A stretch of 50,225 bases of DNA from an uncultured Planctomycetota bacterium (GTDB lineage: Bacteria > Planctomycetota > Planctomycetia > Pirellulales > Thermoguttaceae), in NCBI GenBank assembly GCA_902786505.1, contig CADACS010000007.1, positions 1-50,225 on the forward strand. The letters are read 5' to 3'. Made by a program: the position numbers and the translations under genes. The notes under the pieces are model-generated. The model did no database searches and was not told the origin of the DNA. It worked only from the letters and a program-made list of their open reading frames with translations. This document shows positions 1 to 9,192 of this stretch, piece by piece. Within the stretch, counting starts at the first letter, position 1; each line of letters opens with the position of its first letter.

Positions 1-1
1 C

Positions 2-1264
2 GTTATTCCCGATAGCGTGAAGAGTATTGGTGACGGCGCATTCAATGGTTGTTCCTCTTTGTCCACGCTCGTTATTCCCGATAGCGTGAAGAGTATTGGA
101 GAATGCGCATTCTCCGATTGTTCCTCTTTATCCACGCTCGTTATTCCCGATAGCGTGAAGAGTATTGGAAAGCGTGCATTCCAGTATTGTCGCTCCTTGA
201 CGGAAATTGAAGTTGATTCAAACAATCTTAAATATTTTTCTTATGACGGCGCGCTTTTTACAAAAGCCCCAACAACAAAAGCGCCAGCAACTCTTGTCGT
301 CTGTCCAGAGGGAAAGCAGCGTTTTACTATTCCACCTGGCGTGACGAATATTGGAAACCACGCATTCAAGGATTGTTCCTCTTTGTCCACGCTCGTTATT
401 CCCGATAGCGTGAAGAGTATTGGCGACTGGGCATTCCAGTATTGTCACTCCTTGAAGAAAATTGAAGTTGATTCAAACAATCTTAAATATTGTTCTTATG
501 ACGGTGCGCTTTTTACAAAAGACCCAACAACAAAAGCGCCAGCAACTCTTGTCGTCTGTCCCCAGAGAAAGCAGCATTTTACTATTCCATCTGGCATGAC
601 GAGTATTGGACTCGTGGACTCCCACATTGGATTCGTAGCATTCCAGAATTGTTCCTCCTTGACGGAAATCGAGGTTGATTCAAAGAATCCTAAATATTGT
701 TCTTATGACGGCGCGCTTTTTACAAAAGATCCAACAACAAAAGCTCCAGCAGCTCTTGTCGTCTGTCCACGAGGAAAGCAGCGTTTTACTATTCCATCTG
801 GCGTGACGAGTATTGGTTTCTTGGCATTCGACCATTGTTTCTCTTTGTCCACGCTCGTTATTCCCGATAGCGTGAAGAGTATTGGAGTCTTGGCATTCCA
901 GAATTGTTCCTCCTTGACGTCGATAGAAATTCCATCTGGCGTGACGAGTGTTGGAGCCGGCGCATTCCAGGATTGTTCCTCCTTGTCTTCGATTAAGCTC
1001 GCCGCTAACGTGACGAGTATTGGAGACTTGGCATTCCAGAATTGTTCCTCCTTGAAGGAAATTGAAGTTGATTCGAACAATCCTAAATATTGTTCTTATG
1101 ACGGCGCGCTTTTTACAAAAGACCCAACAACAAAAGCGCCAGCAACTCTTGTCGTCTGTCCAGAGGGAAAGCAGTTTTTACAAAAGACCCAACAACAAAA
1201 GCGCCAGCAACTCTTGTCGTCTGTCCAGAGGGAAAGCAGCGTTTCACTATTCCGTCTGGCGTGA
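2..1264 (+). CDS. BspA-type leucine-rich-repeat protein, 5' truncated by window edge and frameshifted at its 3' end
   Basis: The frame is already open at the first bases (V-I-P-D-S), so the true start lies outside the window. The product is a run of BspA/LRR_5-type repeats of the form 'VTSIGxxAFxxCSSL', in which the module LVIPDSVKSIG recurs almost unchanged. These alternate with four 'island' modules containing EVDSNNxKYxSYDGALFTK followed by a CPxGKQ turn. Proteins of this family are usually surface-exposed or secreted and mediate binding; that role is family knowledge. The last residues (from about position 1175) are out-of-frame translation caused by a 65-bp tandem duplication. The genuine C terminus continues in another frame at 1240-1494. 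Repeats are nearly identical at DNA level, suggesting recent internal expansion. No function beyond LRR surface protein can be assigned. Confidence 0.85.
   Translation, partial: VIPDSVKSIGDGAFNGCSSLSTLVIPDSVKSIGECAFSDCSSLSTLVIPDSVKSIGKRAFQYCRSLTEIEVDSNNLKYFSYDGALFTKAPTTKAPATLVVCPEGKQRFTIPPGVTNIGNHAFKDCSSLSTLVIPDSVKSIGDWAFQYCHSLKKIEVDSNNLKYCSYDGALFTKDPTTKAPATLVVCPQRKQHFTIPSGMTSIGLVDSHIGFVAFQNCSSLTEIEVDSKNPKYCSYDGALFTKDPTTKAPAALVVCPRGKQRFTIPSGVTSIGFLAFDHCFSLSTLVIPDSVKSIGVLAFQNCSSLTSIEIPSGVTSVGAGAFQDCSSLSSIKLAANVTSIGDLAFQNCSSLKEIEVDSNNPKYCSYDGALFTKDPTTKAPATLVVCPEGKQFLQKTQQQKRQQLLSSVQRESSVSLFRLA
1110..1239 (+). repeat. 65-bp exact tandem duplication inside the LRR gene
   Basis: Copy 1 spans 1110-1174 and copy 2 spans 1175-1239. 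Both start TTTTTACAAAAGACCC and end CAGAGGGAAAGCAG. The offset of 65 is not a multiple of three, which explains the frame change between the two parts of the LRR gene. Confidence 0.92.
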
Positions 1265-1494
1265 CGAGTATTGGAGCCGGCGCATTCGACTGCGATTCGC
1301 GGAGCCGTATCAATCTAATCGAAGGTGTCGTCCGTTGTGGCTCTTTATCCTCGCTCGTTATTCCCGACAGCGTGAAGAGTATTGGAAGGAATGAATTCTT
1401 TGATAGCCCCAATTTAGTCTTCCAAGTTCATAAAGGTTCCTTTGCGGAAGAATACGCCAAAGAGAACGGAATCAAATACGAAATAATTGAGTAG
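1240..1494 (+). pseudogene. Displaced C-terminal part of the frameshifted LRR gene
   Basis: Reading from 1240 gives RFTIPSGVTSIGAGAF, which continues the upstream LRR pattern directly. It ends with FAEEYAKENGIKYEIIE, a typical last segment of BspA-like proteins. The frame differs by two from the 5' part. Removing one copy of the 65-bp duplication (1110-1174 or 1175-1239) joins both parts into one continuous protein. A GTG at 1261 could serve as a start but has no convincing ribosome-binding site, so this is best read as a broken gene tail. An assembly or sequencing error is the alternative. Confidence 0.8.
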
Positions 1495-1556
1495 CGCCAG
1501 TTTTGGGCGTTTCATGAGCTCATAGCGAATTAGTCGTCGCCAGCTTCTTTGCCGCG

Positions 1557-1592
1557 TAAAAAAAGCCGCAGGTTCACACCTGCGGCTTTTTT
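1557..1592. terminator. Bidirectional intrinsic terminator between the LRR and Sel1 genes
   Basis: A perfect 13-bp stem (1561-1573 with 1578-1590, containing AGCCGCAGGT) closes a TCAC loop, with an A-run on the left and a T-run on the right. It lies 66 bp after the LRR stop and about 70 bp after the stop of the leftward Sel1 gene, so it can serve both convergent genes. Confidence 0.9.
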
Positions 1593-1660
1593 GTTTGCTT
1601 GTTGGTTAAGTCGGCAGTTGGGCAGACGACGCCTGCCGTAGAGCGTTTGGGGCGTGTTTG

Positions 1661-3619
1661 TTATTCCTTTGAATTCAGGATTTCCAGCGCTTTCTTTGCT
1701 TTTTCGCTTCCCTGATTTGCGGAGTCTTCCAGCCATTTGGCCGCGTCTTGGGCGGCTTGTTCTACGCCGAGGACTTTATTGGGCTCGTAGTAGATGTGAA
1801 ATGGGAACGGGAAAACGTTTTCGTCGGCCTCGGCGAGTTTTGTCCACAGTTCGAGCGCCTTTTCTTCCTCTTCGCCGCTATAGCAAACCGCGAGATTGCG
1901 GACCGCCGTCGCGGAACCGTACAGCGCGGCGATTTGGAACCATTTGCGCGCGGCGTCCGGATCGTCGCTCTCGACGCCGACTCCGTTCGTCAGTCGGACG
2001 CCCAGCGCGTTCATCTTACTCGCCGCGTCCGCTTCCGACGCCGGCGCGAAAGGTTTTAGACTCCCGCCCGCGACGTCGAGAGCAAAATCTTCCTGGGAGT
2101 CGTAACAGACGTTGGCGCGCGTATCGATCGCCGTTATGCGGAACAGGTTCATCGCCTTTTCTCTGTCCTGTTTCGTTCCTTCGCCGCGGTAGTAAAACCG
2201 TCCCAATCTATCGGCGCAGGCGCAGTTCCCTTCGGAGACATAAGCCTTTTGATAGAGCTCAAACGCTTTTTCGAGATCTTTTTCGACGCCAAGTCCGCGC
2301 TCATAGAGCTCGCCGAGCAAACCGGCCGCTCCGAAGGATCCGAGCTCCTGCGCTTTTTCCAGAAGCTTGACGCCCGCGTCGGCGTCTTTCTCAATTCCCA
2401 GAATTCCAACGAGCGTGCAAAAGCCCAGCAGGCAGGCGGCGTCGCCGTTGTTCGCGTCCGCGGCTTTTCGGAGCCATTTGACCGATTCGTCTACGTCGAC
2501 GCTCGTCAGTCTTCCCTCCTCAAACACGTCGGAAAGATATTCCATCGCGTCGGCGTTTCCCGCTTCCGCGGCCCGTCGATACCATTTCATTCCCTCGTCG
2601 AAACCGAGATCTTCGGTTTCTTGCCAGAAGTAAGAGCCGAGCGCCATCATCGCGTCGACGCTTCCAGCCTCGGCCGCTCGGCGAAGCCACTCCAAGCCTT
2701 TTTCGACGTCCGGCGCCTGTCCGCCGTCGGTTCCGGTCCCATATCCGTTCATATAAAACCAGCCGACGACGCGCATCGCTTCCGGGGACCCTCCTTCGGC
2801 GGCGGGGAGGTATCGGTCTAGCGCGTTCTCGGTTTCCGCGCCTAACGCGAGGTGAAACGCGGCGTCCGGATTGCCCGCCTCGGCGGCTTTGCGCATGAGT
2901 TTTTCACTCTCGGCTTCGTCCTTCTCCATTCCAAGTCCGCTTTGAAGACAGATCGCGCGGAAATAGGATTCGTCCTCGGGGAACGCCGCGTCGCCGCCGC
3001 GGATTAGCCGCCGCGCCTGCGCCAGATCTTTTTCGACGCCGAATCCAATAGCGGAGCAGAGTCCGAGATTCATGCGGGCTTCCCCGCGCTCGCTTTCGTC
3101 GCCGCGCTCGGTTCCGAGCCGGTAAAACCGGACGGCTTCCTTTGCGTCGCGTTCGATTCCGTTCCCTTCCGAATAGCAGTCGCCGATTTCGTTAAAGCAG
3201 TCGGGATTCCCCGCCTCGAAAGCGCGGAGATACCATTTGAGCGCCTCTTTTTGATTCTTTTCCCCGCTTCCGTTGTCATACGCGCAGTTGAGCATATCGC
3301 CAAGACCTTGCATCGCCTGCGGGCTGCCCGCCTCGGCGGCTTTGCGCAACCATTCTAGCGCTTTTTGCGGATCTTCCCCGACGCCGTCTCCTTCCAAATA
3401 GGCGTATCCCAGCGAACACATACCGTCGGGCGAGCCCAGTTCGGCGAGCCGTTCGTATCTTTCAAATCTCTTTTTAGCCCAACCGTCGAACGACGAGGTC
3501 CCTTCGCCGCCCGCCGCCTCTTCCTGTCCCGGACAGAGCGGGGCGCCGACGCTTCCAAACCAGACGGTTCCCAAAAGGAGCGCGGAGCAGACCGCCGCGA
3601 TTCTAAACGTTCGTTTCAT
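1661..3619 (-). CDS. Secreted Sel1-repeat (tetratricopeptide-like) protein
   Basis: 652 aa. It begins with a signal peptide (MKRTFRIAAVCSALLLGTVWFG, cleavage probably near residue 25-32). About 13 Sel1-like repeats follow, of the type 'A..LG..Y..G.GV.KD..KA..W..KAAEAG', running from about residue 60 to the C terminus. Sel1 repeats form alpha-solenoids that scaffold protein-protein contacts, in bacteria often in envelope or signalling roles; the partner here is unknown. Purine-rich AGGAAAAAGGCGG precedes the ATG. The gene is separated from the upstream antiporter gene by 116 bp and ends at a shared terminator. The Sel1 assignment is firm; the biological role is not. Confidence 0.93.
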   Translation of the reverse strand: MKRTFRIAAVCSALLLGTVWFGSVGAPLCPGQEEAAGGEGTSSFDGWAKKRFERYERLAELGSPDGMCSLGYAYLEGDGVGEDPQKALEWLRKAAEAGSPQAMQGLGDMLNCAYDNGSGEKNQKEALKWYLRAFEAGNPDCFNEIGDCYSEGNGIERDAKEAVRFYRLGTERGDESERGEARMNLGLCSAIGFGVEKDLAQARRLIRGGDAAFPEDESYFRAICLQSGLGMEKDEAESEKLMRKAAEAGNPDAAFHLALGAETENALDRYLPAAEGGSPEAMRVVGWFYMNGYGTGTDGGQAPDVEKGLEWLRRAAEAGSVDAMMALGSYFWQETEDLGFDEGMKWYRRAAEAGNADAMEYLSDVFEEGRLTSVDVDESVKWLRKAADANNGDAACLLGFCTLVGILGIEKDADAGVKLLEKAQELGSFGAAGLLGELYERGLGVEKDLEKAFELYQKAYVSEGNCACADRLGRFYYRGEGTKQDREKAMNLFRITAIDTRANVCYDSQEDFALDVAGGSLKPFAPASEADAASKMNALGVRLTNGVGVESDDPDAARKWFQIAALYGSATAVRNLAVCYSGEEEEKALELWTKLAEADENVFPFPFHIYYEPNKVLGVEQAAQDAAKWLEDSANQGSEKAKKALEILNSKE

Positions 3620-3735
3620 TGACGCCGCCTTTTTCCTTTCTGCAAAAAAGTATGAGCCGTCGAAACCGCGAACCGTCTCCGCAATTTCGACTTATGTTCG
3701 TCTGTCCCAAGTATGCCGCGCCGGCCCGGCGTTTT

Positions 3736-4716
3736 CTATCTCACCGCCGCAAAGACGACGGCCGCCGTATATGCCGCTAGGAAGACGGCGCCTTCGATTC
3801 GATTGATCCGGCGTCGGGAGACGCAGAAGATATACGCCAGAATACTTACGGCGGCTAGAATCGCCGTGTCGTAAACGGACGCGGCGTTGACCGCGATCGG
3901 GCGCATGGACGCCGAGACGCCCAGAATGAGCATGATATTGAAGATATTGGATCCGATAACGTTCCCGACGGCGAGGTCCATTTCGCCTTTTCTTGCGGCG
4001 ACAATCGAGGTTACCAGTTCGGGGAGCGAGGTTCCCAGCGCGACGACCGTCAGTCCGACGAGCGTTTCGGAGACGCCGGCCGCGAGCGCGAGTTCGCGCG
4101 CGGCGTAGACGACCGCCTTGCCGCCGACTACGATCAGAACGAGCCCGATCACAATGAACGCAAAGCATTTCATATTCGACATTTTGGCGATTTCGCCGTC
4201 GTCGGGGGCGGGGTTCCTTTTCGCGTCGATAATCAGATAGAGGATATACGCGGCAAAGACGGCGATCAGAATACCGGCGACGGGCCGGGTAACCGCGCCG
4301 ACGTTGTCGTACATGCCGCTTTTGAACAGTTCGCCGCTGAGAATGGCGTTTCCGCCGACCGCCGCGAGTACGAACAGGGTAACGGCAATAGAGACGGGGT
4401 AGTCTCTCTTGAGCGCGACCGGCCCGACCGGCAACGGGCTGATAACGGCGCACGCGCCCAGAACGACGAGCAGATTGAACAGGTTCGAGCCGACGACGTT
4501 GCTGAACGCGATCTCGTTTGCGCCTTGCAGGCCCGCGGAGACGCTCACGGCCAGTTCCGGCGCGCTGGTCCCCATAGCGGCGACCGTCAGCCCGATAATG
4601 AGCGTGGGAATTTTGAAATTCTTTGCGAGCGCCGCGCTTCCGTCGACAAAGACGTCCGCGCCTTTAATGAGCGCGAAAAAACCGGCGATTAAAACGACAA
4701 TATTTAGCAGGAGCAT
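3736..4716 (-). CDS. CaCA-family Ca2+/Na+ (cation:proton) antiporter, YrbG-like
   Basis: 326 aa of mostly membrane segments, about ten helices. The two inverted alpha-repeats that define the Ca2+/cation antiporter superfamily are both visible: GTSAPELAVS with GSNLFNLL near residues 50-85, and GTSLPELVTS with GSNIFNIM near residues 210-250. They carry the conserved acidic and Asn residues that bind the ion. The protein exchanges Ca2+ for Na+ or H+ across the inner membrane (family knowledge). The ATG follows a GAGGCGGAG ribosome-binding site. It starts 45 bp after the pyruvate kinase stop on the same strand, so co-transcription with it is likely. Length matches the family. Confidence 0.93.
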   Translation of the reverse strand: MLLLNIVVLIAGFFALIKGADVFVDGSAALAKNFKIPTLIIGLTVAAMGTSAPELAVSVSAGLQGANEIAFSNVVGSNLFNLLVVLGACAVISPLPVGPVALKRDYPVSIAVTLFVLAAVGGNAILSGELFKSGMYDNVGAVTRPVAGILIAVFAAYILYLIIDAKRNPAPDDGEIAKMSNMKCFAFIVIGLVLIVVGGKAVVYAARELALAAGVSETLVGLTVVALGTSLPELVTSIVAARKGEMDLAVGNVIGSNIFNIMLILGVSASMRPIAVNAASVYDTAILAAVSILAYIFCVSRRRINRIEGAVFLAAYTAAVVFAAVR

Positions 4717-4761
4717 ACTCCGCCTCTTTCCAATGAGTACATACCGCCCCGGCGCGGCGAA

Positions 4762-6174
4762 CTAGACCGTGGCGATCTTAATGAGATTCGTTTTGCCCGA
4801 CACTCCGTTCATCATGCCGCCGGTAATAACGATGTGGTCGCCTTTGGCCAGGTTCATCATTTCCGCGGTCGTTTTTTGGGCGTAGTAGAAGAGCACGTCT
4901 GTCGAATCGAACTTCTCGCACAGCGCCGGAATAACGCCCCACGAGAGCGCGAGCCGATGGTAGACCTTTTGGCTTGTCGTAATGCCGACGATATTGACCG
5001 GGCAGCGGAACCGCGAGACCATGCGCACGGACATGCCGGAAATCGAACAGACCGCGATCGCTTTCGCCTCGACGTCGATCGCCATTCCGCAGACCGCGTG
5101 CGAAATGCAGTCGACGATATTTTTCAGCTCGAATTTGTAGTTGTGGAACCGCTCCTCGTAGCAGATCTCTTTTTCCGTCGCTTCCGCGATCGCGGCCATC
5201 ATTTTCACCGCCTGCTCCGGGTATTTTCCGGCGGCGGTCTCGCCCGAGAGCATAACGGCGGAGGAACCGTCGTATACGGCGTTGGCGACGTCGGAAACTT
5301 CCGCGCGCGTCGGGCGCGGCGAGTTTATCATCGATTCGAGCATTTCCGTGGCGGTTATGACCCGTTTGCCGAGCCGGCGGCACTTTTCAATGAGTTTCTT
5401 CTGCACGGCTGGCAGCCGTTCGGGCGCGATTTCGACGCCCATGTCCCCGCGGCCGATCATAATGCCGGAACATTGCTCAAAGATCTTTTCGAGATTGTCG
5501 ATACCGGGCTGATTCTCAATTTTGGCGATGAGCTCGATATCGGTCGCGCCGTTCTGCGCCATGAACTGCTTGACTTCTTTCAGGTCGTCCGGCTTCGAGA
5601 CGAACGAGCACGCGATGAATTCGACGTCGTGCTTGATTCCGAACAGAATATCTTCCCGATCCTGATCGCTCAGATATTTCGAGTTCATGATCTTGCCGGG
5701 GAAGTTCATACTCTTGCGGTCGGACAGTTCGCCGTCGGTGAGCGCTTTGCAGAGCACGTCGTCGCCGTCGATCTCCATAACGAGAAAGTCCATGAGTCCG
5801 TTGGCGACCAGAATGTGATCGCCCGGCTCGACGTGGCTCGCGAGCCCCTCGAAGCTCACGGCGACGCCCTTTTTATCGCCGACTACGTCTCTGGAGTAGA
5901 ACGTGAACTTATCGCCCGCCTTCAGCGAGATTTTTCCGTTGGCGAACGTTTTAATTCGGAACTCCGGGCCTTTCGTATCGAGCAGAATGGCGACGGGAAT
6001 CTGGAGCCGTTCGCGCACTTCCTTAATGATCTCGATTCGGCGCAGATGGTCGTCGTGCGTTCCGTGAGAGAAATTGAGCCTTGCGACGTTCATACCGGCG
6101 CGGCACAGCTTTTCAATCATTTCAGGACTTTCGCTTGCCGGCCCGATAGTGCATACGATCTTAGTCTTTCTCAC
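4762..6174 (-). CDS. pyk: Pyruvate kinase
   Basis: 470 aa. It converts phosphoenolpyruvate and ADP to pyruvate and ATP, the last step of glycolysis, in the cytosol. Visible motifs are KIVCTIGPAS at the N terminus, ARLNFSHG, LDTKGPEFR, the active-site block IAKIENQ followed by IMIGRGDMGVEI, and MLESMINSPRPTRAEVSDVANA. The C-terminal allosteric domain ends in GVSGKTNLIKI. Length equals the common bacterial enzyme without the extra PEP-utiliser domain. GTG is the start codon, with AGGCGG nine bases upstream. The Ca2+ antiporter gene follows after 45 bp. Confidence 0.97.
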   Translation of the reverse strand: MRKTKIVCTIGPASESPEMIEKLCRAGMNVARLNFSHGTHDDHLRRIEIIKEVRERLQIPVAILLDTKGPEFRIKTFANGKISLKAGDKFTFYSRDVVGDKKGVAVSFEGLASHVEPGDHILVANGLMDFLVMEIDGDDVLCKALTDGELSDRKSMNFPGKIMNSKYLSDQDREDILFGIKHDVEFIACSFVSKPDDLKEVKQFMAQNGATDIELIAKIENQPGIDNLEKIFEQCSGIMIGRGDMGVEIAPERLPAVQKKLIEKCRRLGKRVITATEMLESMINSPRPTRAEVSDVANAVYDGSSAVMLSGETAAGKYPEQAVKMMAAIAEATEKEICYEERFHNYKFELKNIVDCISHAVCGMAIDVEAKAIAVCSISGMSVRMVSRFRCPVNIVGITTSQKVYHRLALSWGVIPALCEKFDSTDVLFYYAQKTTAEMMNLAKGDHIVITGGMMNGVSGKTNLIKIATV

Positions 6175-6354
6175 GGTCTCGTTCCGCCTTTCTTGTGTTT
6201 AAACGGACGGTCTGTTGTCAGTTTGCATTCTGCCGCGCGGCGTCGGTTGTTCGCGGACTGTTTAATGATACCACTAAATTCAAGTATCGCGAGGAACGGC
6301 GCTGAAAAAAATCGGAATTAGGGCGCGTTGCGGGATCTTTTGCCGCCCGGACGG

Positions 6355-6403
6355 TAAAAAACGCAGGCAGATTTTCCAGCGGGGGAATATCTGCCTGCGT
6401 TCT
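6355..6403 (-). terminator. Intrinsic terminator of the LRR gene 6433-8778
   Basis: The stem AACGCAGGCAGAT pairs with ATCTGCCTGCGTT around a G-rich loop. Read leftward, it is followed by a run of six T (A-run at 6356-6361 on the given strand). It lies just downstream of the leftward LRR gene and upstream of the pyk leader. Confidence 0.85.
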
Positions 6404-6432
6404 GAACGGCTAAACTGGTCAACGGGCCGCGT

Positions 6433-8778
6433 TTACTCTTTTATGAACTCGATTTCATTTTCACCGTCAAAGGAGTCTTTTTCTGTGACGAATTCGCTTT
6501 TAAAGAAGAACGAATTAGGGGACGCGGAAACGCGCTTTAGCGATTTGCATCCTTTAAACGCTTCTTTTCCAACGTATCGCAGAGAATCGGGCAAACCGAT
6601 TTCCGGAATCGCCGCGGCGTTCCAGAACGCGTGATCCGCGATAAGTTGCATTCCTTCGGGGAAATTGATCTCTTTAAGCGCGCCGCAGGCGGCGAACGCC
6701 CAAGGCTCGACCCCTAGAATACCTTTGGGGAGCGTAATCTTTTCAAGATAAGTGCAATCGGCAAAAGCCCGCGCCTGAATAATGACCGTTCCTTCGGGGA
6801 CGGCGTATTCCTTTTGCTTCCGACCGCACGGATACGCGATAATATTGGTCCATTTCTCTCCGTGTTCTCCGTCGGCAATTTCGAAGAGAACTCCGTCGAC
6901 CGTTTTGAAGGACTCGTTTTCGCCGTTTATTGAGAATTCGTCGATCTGCGTATGACAGAACGCGCCTTCGCCGAAGAAGGCTAATTTATTGGGCAGTTCC
7001 ATTTTCCCTTTGAGCGATTGGCAGCCGGCAAACGCTAACCGGCCGATAGTATCTAAATCCTTGGGAAGTTTGACTTCCTCCAGCGCTAAGCAGCCGCGGA
7101 ACGCGTCGTCGCCAATTGCATTAACCTCTTCGGGAACGGCGTATTTCGTCTCTTTTCGTCCGCTCGGATAACAAACGAGCTCGACGATTTCTCCGTTGAC
7201 CGTCACGGTAAAGAGGATTCCGTCGACGGCTTTGTAAAATTTGTTTCCGTCTTCGACGGCAAAAGAAGAGACGGGGCAGTATGAAAAGGCGTTTCCTTCG
7301 ATCAAATGAACTGATTTCGGGATACGAATTTCGCCCGATAACGAGTTGCAACCCTGAAAAGCGCCGCTGTAGATTTCCTCCAGTTTAGGCGGAAGCTTGA
7401 GTTCTCCGCTCAGAGACGAACACCCCCAAAACGCTTGACGTTCGATCTGTTCCAGATGTTGAGGCAGGACGAGCCCTGTCAGATTATTGCATCCGCAAAA
7501 CGCCTCGGCCCCAATAGCGCGCACGTCGTCCGGAACAACTAATTCGCCCGAAAGGGACGCGCATATTCCAAACGCGCGGTTGCCAATCTTTTTGAGCGAC
7601 TTGGGCAGCGTTACTTTCTCGATTTTGGAGCAGCCGTCGAACGCGGCGGTAGGTATTTCGAGAATCCCTTCGGGAATAACTAATTCGCCTGAAAGGGATT
7701 TGCACGACCAGAACGCGAAATCGCCGAGCGTTTCGAGCCCGCTCGGAAGATTAAGGTCGAGCTCAAGCGACGGGCACCCCGCGAACGCGAAAGGGCAAAG
7801 ATGCTTTAAGCCCTTTGGCAGAACGACGTTCGTCAGCTTTTCACAGTCGGCGAACGCGCGCTGCGCAATGATTTCAACCGATTCGGGCACGACGTATTCG
7901 TTTACTTCCTTTCCTCCGGGATAGCATACCAGAACTTTCATATCCTTTGAAAAAAGAACGCCGTCTTCCACCACGTAACGCTGGCTGTTTTCGGGGACTT
8001 CAAAGCGGTCGATTTTCGTTTGGCAGAACGCTCCTTCGTCAATTATTTCAAGGTATGGTGGGAGTTTGCAAGTTCCGGTCAGGCCCGCGCCCCAGAACGC
8101 GTGACGGCAGATAACGCTCAACCGTTCCGGAAAAGAGACGTCGGAAAGCGCAACGCAGCCGAAAAACGCGTCGGGATGAATTACTTCAAGGGTCGGAGGG
8201 AGAATTACCTTCTTTAACTTTGCACAGTTCCTGAACGCTGAATCTAAGATAATAACTACCGGTTCGGGCACGGCGTATTCCGATCCTTCCCGGCGCGTCG
8301 GATAATGCAAAAGCCTCTTCATATCCTTGGTATAGAGGACCCCGTCGACCGACGTAAAATATTTGCCGTTGGGCGAAGAGATTTCTTTCAAAAGCGGAAA
8401 ACCGTCGACGTTCACATGGTAAAGTTCAAGATTTTCCGGCAGAATAAGCTTTTCGCAGGCGGGAAACACCTGATACAAATTGATTCCGACGACGCGGTAT
8501 TCTTTCTCTTGGGCCGGTTTTACCATTTTGTCGGTCACGCCTTTAATAACGAGCGGCGTTGCGAAATCCTCCGCGCGCAGCGTCTCCGGGATAGTCAGCG
8601 TTACGGTGGAGGGGTTGTCGGTTGAAAGCTGGTGCAGAATGACGCAGTCGGAGTCTTCCGAGACGAGCTCCGCGACCCATTTGTCGCCGCCAAACGTCTC
8701 CGCGGCAAGACTTGAAAGAATGAAAACGACCGCCGTTACGCCGACGGCAAATAATTTGGCCCGATTAAGCGCGATCAT
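6433..8778 (-). CDS. Secreted BspA-type leucine-rich-repeat protein
   Basis: 781 aa with an N-terminal signal peptide (hydrophobic residues 8-27, probably cleaved after SLAAETFG). The rest is LRR_5/BspA repeats such as 'LTGLVLPQHLEQIERQAF' and 'CSSLSGELKLP'. Four island modules of the type 'VDGVLFTxD..LxxYPxGR' sit near residues 140, 265, 510 and 625. Proteins of this class are exported and bind host or matrix ligands (family knowledge; the ligand is unknown). The ATG is preceded by AAAGGAGAA. The gene is flanked downstream by its own terminator and upstream by a (CTAT)11 microsatellite. A 77-bp segment of its 3' part (6612-6688) is duplicated near 9113-9189. It is a different protein from the LRR gene at the left edge, which has other island sequences. 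Confidence 0.92.
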   Translation of the reverse strand: MIALNRAKLFAVGVTAVVFILSSLAAETFGGDKWVAELVSEDSDCVILHQLSTDNPSTVTLTIPETLRAEDFATPLVIKGVTDKMVKPAQEKEYRVVGINLYQVFPACEKLILPENLELYHVNVDGFPLLKEISSPNGKYFTSVDGVLYTKDMKRLLHYPTRREGSEYAVPEPVVIILDSAFRNCAKLKKVILPPTLEVIHPDAFFGCVALSDVSFPERLSVICRHAFWGAGLTGTCKLPPYLEIIDEGAFCQTKIDRFEVPENSQRYVVEDGVLFSKDMKVLVCYPGGKEVNEYVVPESVEIIAQRAFADCEKLTNVVLPKGLKHLCPFAFAGCPSLELDLNLPSGLETLGDFAFWSCKSLSGELVIPEGILEIPTAAFDGCSKIEKVTLPKSLKKIGNRAFGICASLSGELVVPDDVRAIGAEAFCGCNNLTGLVLPQHLEQIERQAFWGCSSLSGELKLPPKLEEIYSGAFQGCNSLSGEIRIPKSVHLIEGNAFSYCPVSSFAVEDGNKFYKAVDGILFTVTVNGEIVELVCYPSGRKETKYAVPEEVNAIGDDAFRGCLALEEVKLPKDLDTIGRLAFAGCQSLKGKMELPNKLAFFGEGAFCHTQIDEFSINGENESFKTVDGVLFEIADGEHGEKWTNIIAYPCGRKQKEYAVPEGTVIIQARAFADCTYLEKITLPKGILGVEPWAFAACGALKEINFPEGMQLIADHAFWNAAAIPEIGLPDSLRYVGKEAFKGCKSLKRVSASPNSFFFKSEFVTEKDSFDGENEIEFIKE

Positions 8779-8943
8779 AAGAGTTCTCCTTTGCGGTTTT
8801 CGTTTCGCTCTTATCTTTTGCGGCCGTCAGATTTATTTTCAGCCGCCGCCGTTCATTCCGGACAGACGTTTCCGCTCCAAACGCGCGCGGGACGCGGGGA
8901 TAGAAACAGCCCGTTCCAGAGTCTCCACCGCTAAGTATAGCGC
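8779..8943. other. Leader and upstream region of the LRR gene
   Basis: This gene-free stretch between the LRR start and the microsatellite presumably holds the promoter and 5' leader of the leftward LRR gene. No convincing -10/-35 pair was identified by eye, and no open frame here looks coding. Confidence 0.4.
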
Positions 8944-8987
<44 letters not shown>

Positions 8988-9112
8988 TCAAAGAAAAATT
9001 ATTTAAAAAATTTTTTCCATTCGGCTCTGTCTTTTTCCAAAAAAGCCCAAAAATACGAATAGAAACGGGGTTGTCGAGAAAGGAGTCTTTGTAAAAAATT
9101 TTTCAGAGAACG

Positions 9113-9189
9113 CCGCGTCGTTCCAGAACGCGTGATCGGCGATAACGTGCATTCCTTCGGGGAGATTGATCTCTTTAAGCGCGCCGCCG
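9113..9189 (-). pseudogene. Remnant of a BspA-type LRR gene
   Basis: Leftward translation reads ALKEINLPEGMHVIADHAF. The intact LRR gene has ALKEINFPEGMQLIADHAF near its C terminus. The 77 bases match 6612-6688 with about six mismatches. The similarity stops abruptly on both sides: next to the RND stop codon on one side, and in an AT-rich stretch on the other. There is no start, signal peptide or room for a full gene, so this is a leftover of a duplicated or deleted LRR paralogue. Confidence 0.8.
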
Positions 9190-9192
9190 TTT

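Noticed and set aside
1..1494. Possible CRISPR-like array in the repeated sequence at the left edge
   Set aside because: The repeats are in-frame LRR codons with protein-level periodicity and no unique spacers of constant length.
3700..3735. GC-rich hairpin CGCCGGCCCGGCG after the antiporter gene as a terminator
   Set aside because: Read in the antiporter's direction it has no T-run after the stem; the T-run is on the wrong side.
4834..6321. Long rightward open frame opposite pyruvate kinase
   Set aside because: Shadow of pyk: no family motif, and it shares the stop-poor antisense frame typical of this genome.
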